From assembly GCF_014844135.1 (NCBI RefSeq), contig NZ_CP041403.1, positions 682,001-746,000 of the forward strand: a DNA stretch of 64,000 bases. The letters run 5' to 3'. The notes under the pieces are model-generated. The model did not search any database. It was not told the origin of the DNA and saw nothing but the letters and a program-made list of their open reading frames with translations. This document shows positions 26,444 through 34,215 of this stretch, in pieces. Each line of letters opens with the position of its first letter. Within the stretch, counting starts at the first letter, position 1. The position numbers and the translations under genes are program-made. The stretch comes from Arcobacter sp. FWKO B. GTDB lineage: Bacteria; Campylobacterota; Campylobacteria; Campylobacterales; Arcobacteraceae.

Positions 26444-27478
26444 TTATCTAGGAATTTTTACAGCATCATATGTAAAACAAATATATGTAACTTGAGATGG
26501 ATATAAAAGATTGTTTTTAAAGGTAATAAATGGCTCTATTGCTTCTATTAGCTGATTGCCTACTTGGATTTTGACTGAAATTTCATCTGTTTTTGTAAGA
26601 TGGACTATCTCTTTTACTACACCTTCAAGACATATCATATAATCATCAAAACACTCTATTTTTTCTTGTATGATATTTATCATTCTAGGGTTTATTGCAA
26701 CACCTCTTTTTTCACCTATTCCCCACTCTTTTGGCAATGACATAGACTCTTTTTGACTAAAGTAATAGACCATTTTATCGCCATTTTCTTCCCATCTACC
26801 AACAATCAAATTTGTAGTTGAAAATTCCATTGTTCTCCCAAAATGTAGACCTATTTTTCTACTAGTAATACTTGATAACCAATCCAAATCATGACTAGCT
26901 ATGATAATAGTACTTCCCCAAACCCTGTTTGCATAAAGTATTGCTTCTGTAAATGCTGGAATACCACTTATATCTAAGCTGTTTGTTGGTTCATCAAGAA
27001 GTAATGTTTTTGGTTTTAGTATTAGTCTTGCAGCAAGTGCTACTCTTTGGGTTTCTCCACTTGATAACTCATACCAAAAACGATTTATAAATTTTTTTGG
27101 CAATAGCCCGACAAGCTCTAAAGCTTCATTTATCCTTTTGTCTAAGTTTTGCTTTTCTCCTCTTATTTTGAGTCCAAAAAGTAAATTGTCCTTTACGCTT
27201 CTTTTTAAAAGATATGGTTCTGGTAATAAGATACTAATATCTCTTTTTATATCTAAAGGAATAGTTGTAGAGTGATAGCCTTCATAGTACAAATCCCCAC
27301 TATCTTGTGATTCTAAAAATGCAAAATGTTTCAATAAAGTACTTTTACCACTTCCATTTGATCCAACCACACCAACAATTTCACCACTATTGATAGTGAG
27401 ATTTTTTACATTTAAAACAGGCTTATTACCATAAGTTTTGACTAATTCTTGGATTTCATAAATAGGTTTACTCATCAA
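26444..27478 (-). CDS. tupC: Tungstate ABC transporter ATPase TupC
   Basis: Energises tungstate uptake. Walker A GSNGSGKSTLL, signature LSSGETQRVALAARLI and Walker B TLLLDEPTN are clear. After about residue 230 a C-terminal extension ends in a MOP/TOBE-like segment (CLEGVVKEIVHLTKTDEISVK), usual for Tup/Mod ATPases. Length 344 aa. The start overlaps the tupB stop (ATGA). Confidence 0.9.
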   Translation of the reverse strand: MMSKPIYEIQELVKTYGNKPVLNVKNLTINSGEIVGVVGSNGSGKSTLLKHFAFLESQDSGDLYYEGYHSTTIPLDIKRDISILLPEPYLLKRSVKDNLLFGLKIRGEKQNLDKRINEALELVGLLPKKFINRFWYELSSGETQRVALAARLILKPKTLLLDEPTNSLDISGIPAFTEAILYANRVWGSTIIIASHDLDWLSSITSRKIGLHFGRTMEFSTTNLIVGRWEENGDKMVYYFSQKESMSLPKEWGIGEKRGVAINPRMINIIQEKIECFDDYMICLEGVVKEIVHLTKTDEISVKIQVGNQLIEAIEPFITFKNNLLYPSQVTYICFTYDAVKIPR

Positions 27479-28173
27479 AATTGCCTTGCATTTTTTCTCA
27501 AAAAATTAAGTGAAAGGTTTACCAAAAATGCTATCCCTATCAAAACCAATCCAAGGGCTATCCCCATAGAAAACATCCCCTTACTAGTCTCAAGAGAAAT
27601 TGCTGTTGTTATGGTTCTCGTATCGTATTTAATATTTCCACCTATCATCATAGCCACACCAACTTCAGCGATAATCCTACCATAAGCAGTAACACCAGCA
27701 GCTAATAAAGAGTGACGAAGTTCCCATATAACATTTTTTATCATCTGCACTTTGGTAAGTCCAAAGGAGCTTAATGTATAAAAAAGTTTTCTATCCATCC
27801 CCTCAATAGCAGCAGCACTTAGCGAAATCACTATGGGCAATGCCAAAATAGTCTGACCTATAATAATACCTTCAGTAGTAAATAACAACCCATACTCACC
27901 AAATGGTCCTTGATAAGATATCATTGCATATACCAACAATCCTATTACAACTGTAGGCGTTGCTAGAAGTGTATCTGAGATAAGTCTTAATGTTCTGCGA
28001 AATGGAAAATCAAAAAAACCCAAAAGAAAACCTAATGGAAAACCAATCAATATACTTAATAATATAGCGATTGTTGAAGTTTTTAGAGTTACACTTATGG
28101 CTGATATTGTCTCTTCGTCCATATTAAACAAAAGCCAAAAAGCTTCAATAACACCCTCATAAATAAATTCCAT
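27475..28173 (-). CDS. tupB: Tungstate ABC transporter permease TupB
   Basis: Inner-membrane permease with about five helices in 232 residues. The EAA loop region ALSSFGLTKVQMIKNVIWELRHSLLAAGVTAY-type sequence and GRIIAEVGVAMMIGGNIK are characteristic of TupB/WtpB-like permeases. It is divergent from tupA by 177 bp and overlaps tupC. Confidence 0.9.
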   Translation of the reverse strand: MEFIYEGVIEAFWLLFNMDEETISAISVTLKTSTIAILLSILIGFPLGFLLGFFDFPFRRTLRLISDTLLATPTVVIGLLVYAMISYQGPFGEYGLLFTTEGIIIGQTILALPIVISLSAAAIEGMDRKLFYTLSSFGLTKVQMIKNVIWELRHSLLAAGVTAYGRIIAEVGVAMMIGGNIKYDTRTITTAISLETSKGMFSMGIALGLVLIGIAFLVNLSLNFLRKNARQF

Positions 28174-28269
28174 TAATAACCTTAAGTTTTAAATCTGCTG
28201 ATTTTGCATATTACTAAGTTGAATTATCATATTTTTTTGATTAATCTTTCCTTAAATGGTAAAAAAATA

Positions 28270-28298
28270 TTGACTTATTTGCCTTAAGATGATATTAT
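28270..28298 (+). promoter_or_regulatory. Promoter of tupA
   Basis: TTGACT (28270-28275) and TATTAT (28293-28298) are 17 bp apart, about 50 bases before the tupA start. A palindrome lies just downstream of the -10. Confidence 0.65.
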
Positions 28299-28302
28299 TT
28301 CA

Positions 28303-28323
28303 AATATGAAATTTTAGCATATT
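28303..28323. promoter_or_regulatory. AATATG-N9-CATATT palindrome, tupA copy (possible ModE-type operator)
   Basis: AATATG and CATATT flank AAATTTTAG, immediately downstream of the tupA -10 box. The same arms and spacing occur upstream of fdhD at 34102-34122. Placement at the transcription start fits repression by a metal-oxyanion regulator such as the ModE-like protein at 32484. Confidence 0.5.
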
Positions 28324-28350
28324 TCGCAAACATAGACAAATAGGAGCTTT

Positions 28351-29190
28351 ATGGTGCTTTTAACCTCACTAAAACAAAAGGTAATATTTTATTTACTCTT
28401 AATATCTATAAGCTTATCGCTAAATGCGTCACAGCTAAGAATGGCAACAACTACTAGTACTGATAATACTGGTTTGCTAGATGTACTTGCACCTATTTAC
28501 AAAAAAGATAGTGGGGTGTGGTTGAAGTGGATTTCAGCTGGGACTGGAAATGCTTTAAAATTGGGTGAAAACTGTGATGTTGATATAGTTTTTGTTCATG
28601 CACCAGAACTTGAAGAGCAATTCATAGCCAATGGTTTTGGAGTAGATAGAACAGCTGTGATGTATAATGATTTTGTAATCATTGGTTCACCACAATTAAA
28701 AGAAAAATTTGCTGGCAAAACTATCAAAGAAGCTTTTGAAATCATCAAAACAGAACAAATCAAATTTATCAGCCGTGGAGACAACTCAGGCACTCATAAT
28801 AAAGAAAAATCTATATGGCAAAGTATCACAGGAACTGTACCACAAAAAGAACGATGGTATGTAGAAGCTGGTCAAGGGATGATTTCAACTATAAATATTG
28901 CAATGGAGCAAAGAGGAGTAACCCTAAGTGACCGTGGAACATATATCAAATATGAGTCCAACCACAAAGGCAACCCTCCACTTGTCATAGTACTAGAAGG
29001 TGATACAAATCTAAATAACTACTACTCAATAATGGCAGTAAATCCAAAAAATTGCCCAAAAGCCAATTACCAAGGTGCAACTGATTTTATAAATTGGATT
29101 ACGACTGATAAAACCCAACAATCAATAGCAGATTTTAAACTACTTGATAAACAACTTTTTACCCCTGATGCAAAAAGTAGGCAAGAGTAA
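28351..29190 (+). CDS. tupA: Tungstate ABC transporter substrate-binding protein TupA
   Basis: Periplasmic tungstate-binding protein. A signal peptide (about 1-26, ending LNASQL) is followed by the Tup motif MATTTSTDNTGLLD and the second oxyanion loop FISRGDNSGTHNKEK. Length 279 aa is typical. It is divergent from tupBC and followed by a strong hairpin terminator. Together with the Fdh locus it implies a tungsten (or molybdenum) cofactor. Confidence 0.93.
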   Translation: MVLLTSLKQKVIFYLLLISISLSLNASQLRMATTTSTDNTGLLDVLAPIYKKDSGVWLKWISAGTGNALKLGENCDVDIVFVHAPELEEQFIANGFGVDRTAVMYNDFVIIGSPQLKEKFAGKTIKEAFEIIKTEQIKFISRGDNSGTHNKEKSIWQSITGTVPQKERWYVEAGQGMISTINIAMEQRGVTLSDRGTYIKYESNHKGNPPLVIVLEGDTNLNNYYSIMAVNPKNCPKANYQGATDFINWITTDKTQQSIADFKLLDKQLFTPDAKSRQE

Positions 29191-29203
29191 TTTTATCTTA
29201 CAA

Positions 29204-29236
29204 AATAAAAATATTGCATTTTGCAATATTTTTATT
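29204..29236 (+). terminator. Terminator after tupA
   Basis: 15-bp perfect stem (AATAAAAATATTGCA / TGCAATATTTTTATT) with a 3-nt loop, 14 bases after the tupA stop. Confidence 0.7.
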
Positions 29237-29351
29237 ACTCCGCAGATATTTTATGTATAATCCCAAATAGTATTTTATTCAACTAATAGGATATTTATGT
29301 TAATATCTACATATATTTCATAAATATTTACAGTATAAGCTTAAGGAAAAA

Positions 29352-30458
29352 ATGAAAAAATATAAAACAGTAGATTTATTTTGTGGAATAGGTGGAATAA
29401 GAAAAGGTTTTGAATTAACCAATGGATTTCAAAATCTACTATCTGCTGAAATAGACAAATACGCTTGTATAACTTACGAGTACCTTTATGGAGAAAATCC
29501 ACTCAATGATGTAACAAGTGATGAATTCAAAGAAAAAGTAAAAAAATCCAATTATGATGTTTTATTAGCAGGATTTCCTTGCCAATCATTTTCAATAGCA
29601 GGAGATAAAAAAGGTTTTAAAGATACGACACGAGGAACACTGTTTTTTCATGTAGCAGATATTATAAAAGAGACAAAACCAAAAGCCTTTTTACTTGAAA
29701 ATGTTGAAGGGCTATATCGGCATGATAAAGGTAAAACATTTAAAATCATTATTGATACATTAGTCAAAGAATTGAATTATAAAATTGTCGGAGTTGATGA
29801 ACTTGATAATGGTGAATTAAAATATAATGCTGAATCATTTTTACGAAAAACTATTGATTTTGGATTGCCACAAAAAAGAGTAAGAACTTACATAGTTGGA
29901 TTTTCTAATGAGATTATTCCTCAAAATTATCAGTTAAAACCATTGCCTTTAAAATCTAAAAAAGTAATTTTTAAAAACTTATATGATTTATTAGAAAAAG
30001 ATGTGTCAGCAAAATACTATCTATCAGAACAATATATTAAAACTCTTGAAAAACACAAAGCAAATCATAAATCAAAAGGAAATGGTTTTGGGTATAAAAT
30101 TGTAAATAATGGCGATAATCCAATCGCAAATACAATTTTAGCAACAGGAGGAAGTGGGAAAGAGAGAAATTTAGTTTTGCAAGAAAGACCTGAGTATTAT
30201 GGTCAAATGTTTGGGAGCAAACAAACTCCTATAAATAACCAAGGAATAAGGGTTATGACACCGATGGAGTGGGCTAGACTTCAAGGATTTAAAGACTACG
30301 CTTTTGTAAAAAATGGCATTGATACTTTCTCATTTCCGCAAACAGTAAGTGAAACACAACAATATAAGCAATTAGGAAATAGTGTTTCTATTCCTGTAAT
30401 TGAAGAAATTGCAACATATATTTATCAAACACTAGGGGAATTTAAAAATGGGATTTAA
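29352..30458 (+). CDS. DNA cytosine-5 methyltransferase, partner of an HpaII-type restriction enzyme
   Basis: Methylates cytosine in DNA using S-adenosylmethionine. Motif I is DLFCGIGGIRKGF, motif IV AGFPCQSFSIAG with catalytic Cys77, motif VI ENVEGLYRH, motif VIII QKRVRTYIVGF, and motif X QLGNSVSIPVIEEIA. The 368 residues are full length. The stop overlaps the start of the HpaII-like nuclease by 11 bases. By partnership the target should be CCGG; the protein alone does not prove it. Confidence 0.92.
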   Translation: MKKYKTVDLFCGIGGIRKGFELTNGFQNLLSAEIDKYACITYEYLYGENPLNDVTSDEFKEKVKKSNYDVLLAGFPCQSFSIAGDKKGFKDTTRGTLFFHVADIIKETKPKAFLLENVEGLYRHDKGKTFKIIIDTLVKELNYKIVGVDELDNGELKYNAESFLRKTIDFGLPQKRVRTYIVGFSNEIIPQNYQLKPLPLKSKKVIFKNLYDLLEKDVSAKYYLSEQYIKTLEKHKANHKSKGNGFGYKIVNNGDNPIANTILATGGSGKERNLVLQERPEYYGQMFGSKQTPINNQGIRVMTPMEWARLQGFKDYAFVKNGIDTFSFPQTVSETQQYKQLGNSVSIPVIEEIATYIYQTLGEFKNGI

Positions 30459-31497
30459 TAAAGGGGAATGGTCAGAATTATATACATTTTTATATCTACT
30501 AGAAAATCCAAATTTAGTTATTGTTGATGAGAATTTACAAGTTATTAATAATACATTATTTAAGATATTAGAAATCATTTTAACTGATAAAAAATATGAA
30601 ATTAAAGCACAAAATATAATAAAACTATTTAACAATGGACAAGCAAAAAACTATAGCCTTAGTAATTTATCAGCACAAAATAAAATACTGTTAGCAAAAA
30701 TATTGGCTCATAAAAGTGCGAAAGGATCATTTGAAATTAATGAAATTCAACCTCTGATTGATGATTTTTTCGATGGACAAAAACCAAAAGGTGCCTCAAA
30801 TGTAAAAGGAGATTTAATCGCTAATGTTTTGGATAACAAATTTAATAACATTGTAAATTTAAAATACAATATCAAATCTAGTTTAGGAAGCCCTGCTACA
30901 CTATTAAATGCTTCATCTCATACAAATTTTATATATGAAATAACAGGTATAAATGATGCAATTATGAATCAATCCAATAATATAACTACTTCAAAAAAAT
31001 TATTAGATAGATGTAACTTCTTAAAATCAAAAGGAGCAATATTTTCTTTTATTCAAACAGAAAGTTTTATATTTGAAAGAAATTTAAAACTTATTGATTC
31101 AAAACTTGATGAAATATTAGCTCAAATGCTAATTTTATCGTATGAACATAATCAAAAAGATATCAAAGAACTGATTTCACTAATTTCTAAAAGTCCAGAT
31201 GAAAATATTTTTTATAAAAAGAAACTTGGAGATTTTGCAAATGCAGTGACATTTGGTTTGAGGGCTGGTGAAACTTGGAATGGAAGTAATGAGGTTAATG
31301 GTGGAATTATACTTGTGACTAAAACAGGCGAAGTGTATTTACTTGATTTGATATATTTTAAAAATATTGTCGATAAATATTTGATTGATAATATTAAATT
31401 TGATAGTCCAAGTTCTAGTCGATATGGAATGTTTGATATTTATAAAGAACATGGAAAATATTATTTCAAGTTAAATTTACAAATTAGGTTTAAATAA
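30448..31497 (+). CDS. HpaII-family type II restriction endonuclease
   Basis: The N-terminus MGFNKGEWSELYTFLYLL carries the KGEWSE signature of the HpaII family (recognition CCGG), and the 349-residue length agrees with HpaII. The C-terminal half has GGIILVTKTGEVYLLDLIYF. It directly overlaps the cytosine-5 methyltransferase, forming a compact restriction-modification pair. The window itself contains very few CCGG sites, consistent with this specificity. Confidence 0.88.
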   Translation: MGFNKGEWSELYTFLYLLENPNLVIVDENLQVINNTLFKILEIILTDKKYEIKAQNIIKLFNNGQAKNYSLSNLSAQNKILLAKILAHKSAKGSFEINEIQPLIDDFFDGQKPKGASNVKGDLIANVLDNKFNNIVNLKYNIKSSLGSPATLLNASSHTNFIYEITGINDAIMNQSNNITTSKKLLDRCNFLKSKGAIFSFIQTESFIFERNLKLIDSKLDEILAQMLILSYEHNQKDIKELISLISKSPDENIFYKKKLGDFANAVTFGLRAGETWNGSNEVNGGIILVTKTGEVYLLDLIYFKNIVDKYLIDNIKFDSPSSSRYGMFDIYKEHGKYYFKLNLQIRFK

Positions 31498-31509
31498 ATA
31501 TTGAATAAA

Positions 31510-31538
31510 AAAGGCTTTGTACCTACTGTAAAGCCTTT
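31510..31538. terminator. Bidirectional hairpin terminator
   Basis: AAAGGCTTT and AAAGCCTTT flank an 11-nt loop, between the HpaII-like gene and the convergent NifS-like gene, whose stop it overlaps. Confidence 0.65.
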
Positions 31539-32491
31539 ATTTGTCTATAGTTTTTATGTATGAGTTTAACTATTTTTTGAGCTTCTTGCTCGGTGTAATC
31601 TCTATCAAAATTAAGCACCAAAGCACATCTACTCATATCTTCACTATAGCCCATAGACTGGATTATTCTTGATGGAAGACTAAGTCCAAGGCTACATCCT
31701 TCGCCGTTGGATACATATACCTCATCAAGGGCTAGGCTTCTTATTAAATACCTTGCTTTTATCCCTTTGAGTCCTATATGAAGAGAATATTCAAGGGTAA
31801 TATCAGGATTTACAAATAAAAATAAATCATCACCAAAAATCTCTTGGAAGTATTTTAAAAAAAGCTCTTTTGATGTATAGTCAAATATTTGACTAGTTAT
31901 CCCTTCAAAGCATATCTTAGCACCTAGGAAATCTATATTTCCTATATTTTGAATGATTGGTTGATTGGTTAGTAAGACGGCACAAGTACCAAATCCTGAT
32001 AATTTATAACTATCAAGTAATGCCATATCACAAGTTTTATCAAAATTTGCACTGATATTTGAAATAATTTTGGCGTTTGTTAGAGACTTAACTCTACTCA
32101 AATCTGTTTTTACAAAAGTATCTATCACATAAGAAGAGACAAAAATAAAATCGATACCTTTATCTATCTTGTCATACTCAATCTCACCTGTACTTGATAA
32201 ACCTATCCATTTTATTTCTTTGCCGTATTTTTGAGCTAGTTTTGCACCTTGTACTATAGCTTCACATTCACCCATACTTACAGCTACAATTCCTTCTAAA
32301 TCAAGTATAAAAGTACAAAATCCCTCTTTTGTAAAGCTAAAAGTCTTCATATACTCAAAACCAAATCTTTTTTTAAATGCAACTTGCAATAAATCCAACT
32401 CTTCATTTACTTTCAAAGACTCAAAAGAATATCTCTCATCTACAGTAAAATTTGGTAATAAATTGTATTGTAAACCATTAAGTCTAATCAT
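31523..32491 (-). CDS. Divergent class-V aminotransferase (cysteine desulfurase-like) of the fdh locus
   Basis: Resembles NifS/IscS but shorter (322 aa). The C-terminal part aligns well: YVSNGEGCSLGLSLPSRII corresponds to the desulfurase active-site Cys loop, and DSYKLSGFGTCAVLL to the PLP-lysine loop. The expected TSGATESNN-type PLP motif near the N-terminus is replaced by FTKEGFCTF. Its start overlaps the ModE-like gene. By position it may deliver sulfur (or selenium) for FdhD or cofactor maturation; activity is unproven and it could be a degenerate scaffold. Confidence 0.7.
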   Translation of the reverse strand: MIRLNGLQYNLLPNFTVDERYSFESLKVNEELDLLQVAFKKRFGFEYMKTFSFTKEGFCTFILDLEGIVAVSMGECEAIVQGAKLAQKYGKEIKWIGLSSTGEIEYDKIDKGIDFIFVSSYVIDTFVKTDLSRVKSLTNAKIISNISANFDKTCDMALLDSYKLSGFGTCAVLLTNQPIIQNIGNIDFLGAKICFEGITSQIFDYTSKELFLKYFQEIFGDDLFLFVNPDITLEYSLHIGLKGIKARYLIRSLALDEVYVSNGEGCSLGLSLPSRIIQSMGYSEDMSRCALVLNFDRDYTEQEAQKIVKLIHKNYRQIKALQ

Positions 32492-32846
32492 TTTTTACCC
32501 TTAGTATATCGTTTCCATCGATTTTAAACAGCTCATCAAACCTCTGTTTTGCATAGGTGTTTACATCATCATGAAGGATTTTGAATTTTTGGATTATCTC
32601 TTTTGCTTTTGGAGTAAGGACTGTCCCACCACTACTACCTTTTGTGGTGATAGTCAAATCATCTTCAATATAATCTTGAAGTATTTTGATATGATTCCAC
32701 GCTTTTTTATAGTTCATCCCCACTTGTTTGGAAGCATCTGAAATAGAGCCTGTTTTATCTATAGATTCCAAAATCTCACTCTTACCGCTACCAAAAACCA
32801 AATTTGAATCACCGTCTTCAATCCATACTTTTACTTTTGTTATCAT
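32484..32846 (-). CDS. modE: ModE-like transcriptional regulator, DNA-binding domain only
   Basis: The 120 residues match the N-terminal winged helix of ModE (KSEILESIDKTGSISDASKQ and MNYKKAWNHIKILQD, then SSGGTVLTPKAKEII). The two molybdate-binding MOP domains of E. coli ModE are absent, as in the C. jejuni ModE-like protein beside fdhD. It overlaps the NifS-like gene by 8 bases. Likely targets are tup and fdh genes; the AATATG-N9-CATATT palindromes at tupA and fdhD are candidates for its operator. Confidence 0.88.
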   Translation of the reverse strand: MITKVKVWIEDGDSNLVFGSGKSEILESIDKTGSISDASKQVGMNYKKAWNHIKILQDYIEDDLTITTKGSSGGTVLTPKAKEIIQKFKILHDDVNTYAKQRFDELFKIDGNDILRVKND

Positions 32847-32891
32847 AATCTTTATCCCTTTGTAATTAACACTTACTTTAGCTAGTGATTA

Positions 32892-32911
32892 CCAGATAAA
32901 TCTGGTGTTCC
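32892..32911. repeat. REP-like palindrome, diverged copy
   Basis: CCAGATAAATCTGGTGTTCC shares the layout CCAG-N6-CTGG-YGTTCC with the elements at 9903, 50649 and 62224. It lies in the gap between the ModE-like gene and the 128-residue gene. Confidence 0.55.
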
Positions 32912-32920
32912 ATTATTAAA

Positions 32921-33307
32921 CTAGTGCTTCCTTCCGCTGTGACTTCTAGTCCTAAAACATCCCAACTGACAATATACCACTTCTATATCAGAGTTTTTGA
33001 CTGTACTACCGACCATCTTGAGACTACTTTTTTTTGCTTCATCCCATAAAGTTTTGCATTCTATTTGTTTTGATTCATTTGCTTTTTTGATTATTTGGCT
33101 GTAAATCTCTTCATCTTTATCCAAAAATTCCAAATTACCAAAAACTCCAAGTTCGCAATCAGTTACTCTAATACCTAATTCTTTTGTAATTGCACCTATT
33201 TCACAAGTGCTAACTCCTAGCTTTGAAGCAACAGCAAACCCCTTTATACAAGGTAGTTTGCCGTTTTCATCCAAATATTTGGAAATTATCTCAATCTCTT
33301 TGGACAT
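32921..33307 (-). CDS. Conserved fdh-locus protein of unknown function (Cys-rich, HTH-like repeat)
   Basis: 128 residues from an ATG that overlaps the fdhD stop, suggesting coupling; a longer open frame to 33334 is less likely. Two similar helical units are visible: GFAVASKLGVSTCEIGAITK and, after it, ELGIRVTDCELGVFGN; near the end VVYCQLGCFRTR repeats the CELG/CQLG pattern. Six cysteines could bind metal or a cluster. I do not recognise the family and assign no function. The position beside FdhD implies a link to formate dehydrogenase. Confidence 0.7.
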   Translation of the reverse strand: MSKEIEIISKYLDENGKLPCIKGFAVASKLGVSTCEIGAITKELGIRVTDCELGVFGNLEFLDKDEEIYSQIIKKANESKQIECKTLWDEAKKSSLKMVGSTVKNSDIEVVYCQLGCFRTRSHSGRKH

Positions 33308-34088
33308 CAATTCTTCCGCTATGAGTATAAACATTCATTTTTCTACCCCTTGCAAACCCAATCAATGTAAGTCCATGAATATGTGCAGTTTGAACACCAA
33401 GATAAGTTGGAGCTGTTCTTGATACTATTATTGGGATTTTATGCATTACCGCTTTTACAACCATTTCTGAACTTAATCTTCCACTTACAAAAAGGATTGA
33501 TTTTGTTGTATCATGACCTTGTAATTTACATTTTCCCACTACTTTGTCTATAGCATTGTGGCGACCTATATCTTCAGAAGTTACGGTTGTTCCATCAAGC
33601 AAATAAATCATTGCTTTATGAACACATCCTGTTAGTTTGTATAGTTCACTCTCTTCATAAAATTTTGCAACTTCACTAGAGATTGTATGAGGTGTGACTT
33701 TAAAAGCTGTTTGATTAAATGGTATTTTTACATCTCCAGCTATATTTGCAGTCACTCCCCCTCCACATCCACTTACTAGTGTTTTTTCTTTGTAAAGATT
33801 TTCTAATGAGCCTTCATCAATAACTGCCTTGACATCAACTCTTAGTCCATCTTCACTTAATACAAGCTCTTCAATATCATCAATACTTGATATGACATTC
33901 TCACTCATCAAAAACCCTATGGCATGAGCTTCTTGATCTATTGGAATACACATCATTGATATTGCTTTTTCTCCATTGAGATAGACATTTAGTCTTGCTT
34001 CTTCAATGGTTACATCATCTATTTCTTTGGCGTTATTATCTATAAGCTTATCTATTACTACGGTTTTTAAATATCTCGTTTTGTCCAT
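33291..34088 (-). CDS. fdhD: Formate dehydrogenase accessory sulfurtransferase FdhD
   Basis: Carries sulfur from a cysteine desulfurase to the molybdenum/tungsten cofactor of FdhA. The cysteine loop appears as TLVSGCGGGVTANI, and the family core as EDIGRHNAIDKVVGKCKL, FVSGRLSSEMVVKAV and SRTAPTYLGVQTA. Length 265 aa is normal. A palindrome shared with the tupA promoter lies 14 bases upstream. The next gene upstream, fdhC, is separated by a heptamer-repeat hairpin, so fdhD probably has its own promoter. Confidence 0.93.
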   Translation of the reverse strand: MDKTRYLKTVVIDKLIDNNAKEIDDVTIEEARLNVYLNGEKAISMMCIPIDQEAHAIGFLMSENVISSIDDIEELVLSEDGLRVDVKAVIDEGSLENLYKEKTLVSGCGGGVTANIAGDVKIPFNQTAFKVTPHTISSEVAKFYEESELYKLTGCVHKAMIYLLDGTTVTSEDIGRHNAIDKVVGKCKLQGHDTTKSILFVSGRLSSEMVVKAVMHKIPIIVSRTAPTYLGVQTAHIHGLTLIGFARGRKMNVYTHSGRIDVQRD

Positions 34089-34101
34089 TTTTACTCTTTC
34101 T

Positions 34102-34122
34102 AATATGCTAAATTTGCATATT
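34102..34122. promoter_or_regulatory. AATATG-N9-CATATT palindrome, fdhD copy (possible ModE-type operator)
   Basis: AATATGC-TAAATTT-GCATATT is a perfect inverted repeat 14 bases before the fdhD ATG. Arms and spacing equal those at the tupA promoter. Confidence 0.5.
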
Positions 34123-34136
34123 TGTTTATTTAAAAA

Positions 34137-34215
34137 AAGGAGGAAGGTTGAAGGGTGAAGGTTTAAGGAAATAGTATCTCCCTTTATCCTTCATCCTTTA
34201 TCCTTCACCCTTATT
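34137..34215. repeat. Inverted pair of heptanucleotide arrays
   Basis: Five consecutive AAGGNNN units (34137-34171) face five CCTTNNN units (34181-34215) across a 9-base gap, ending in the fdhC stop codon region. The two arms can pair (AAGGGTGAAGG with CCTTCACCCTT), giving a strong hairpin between fdhC and fdhD. Confidence 0.75.
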
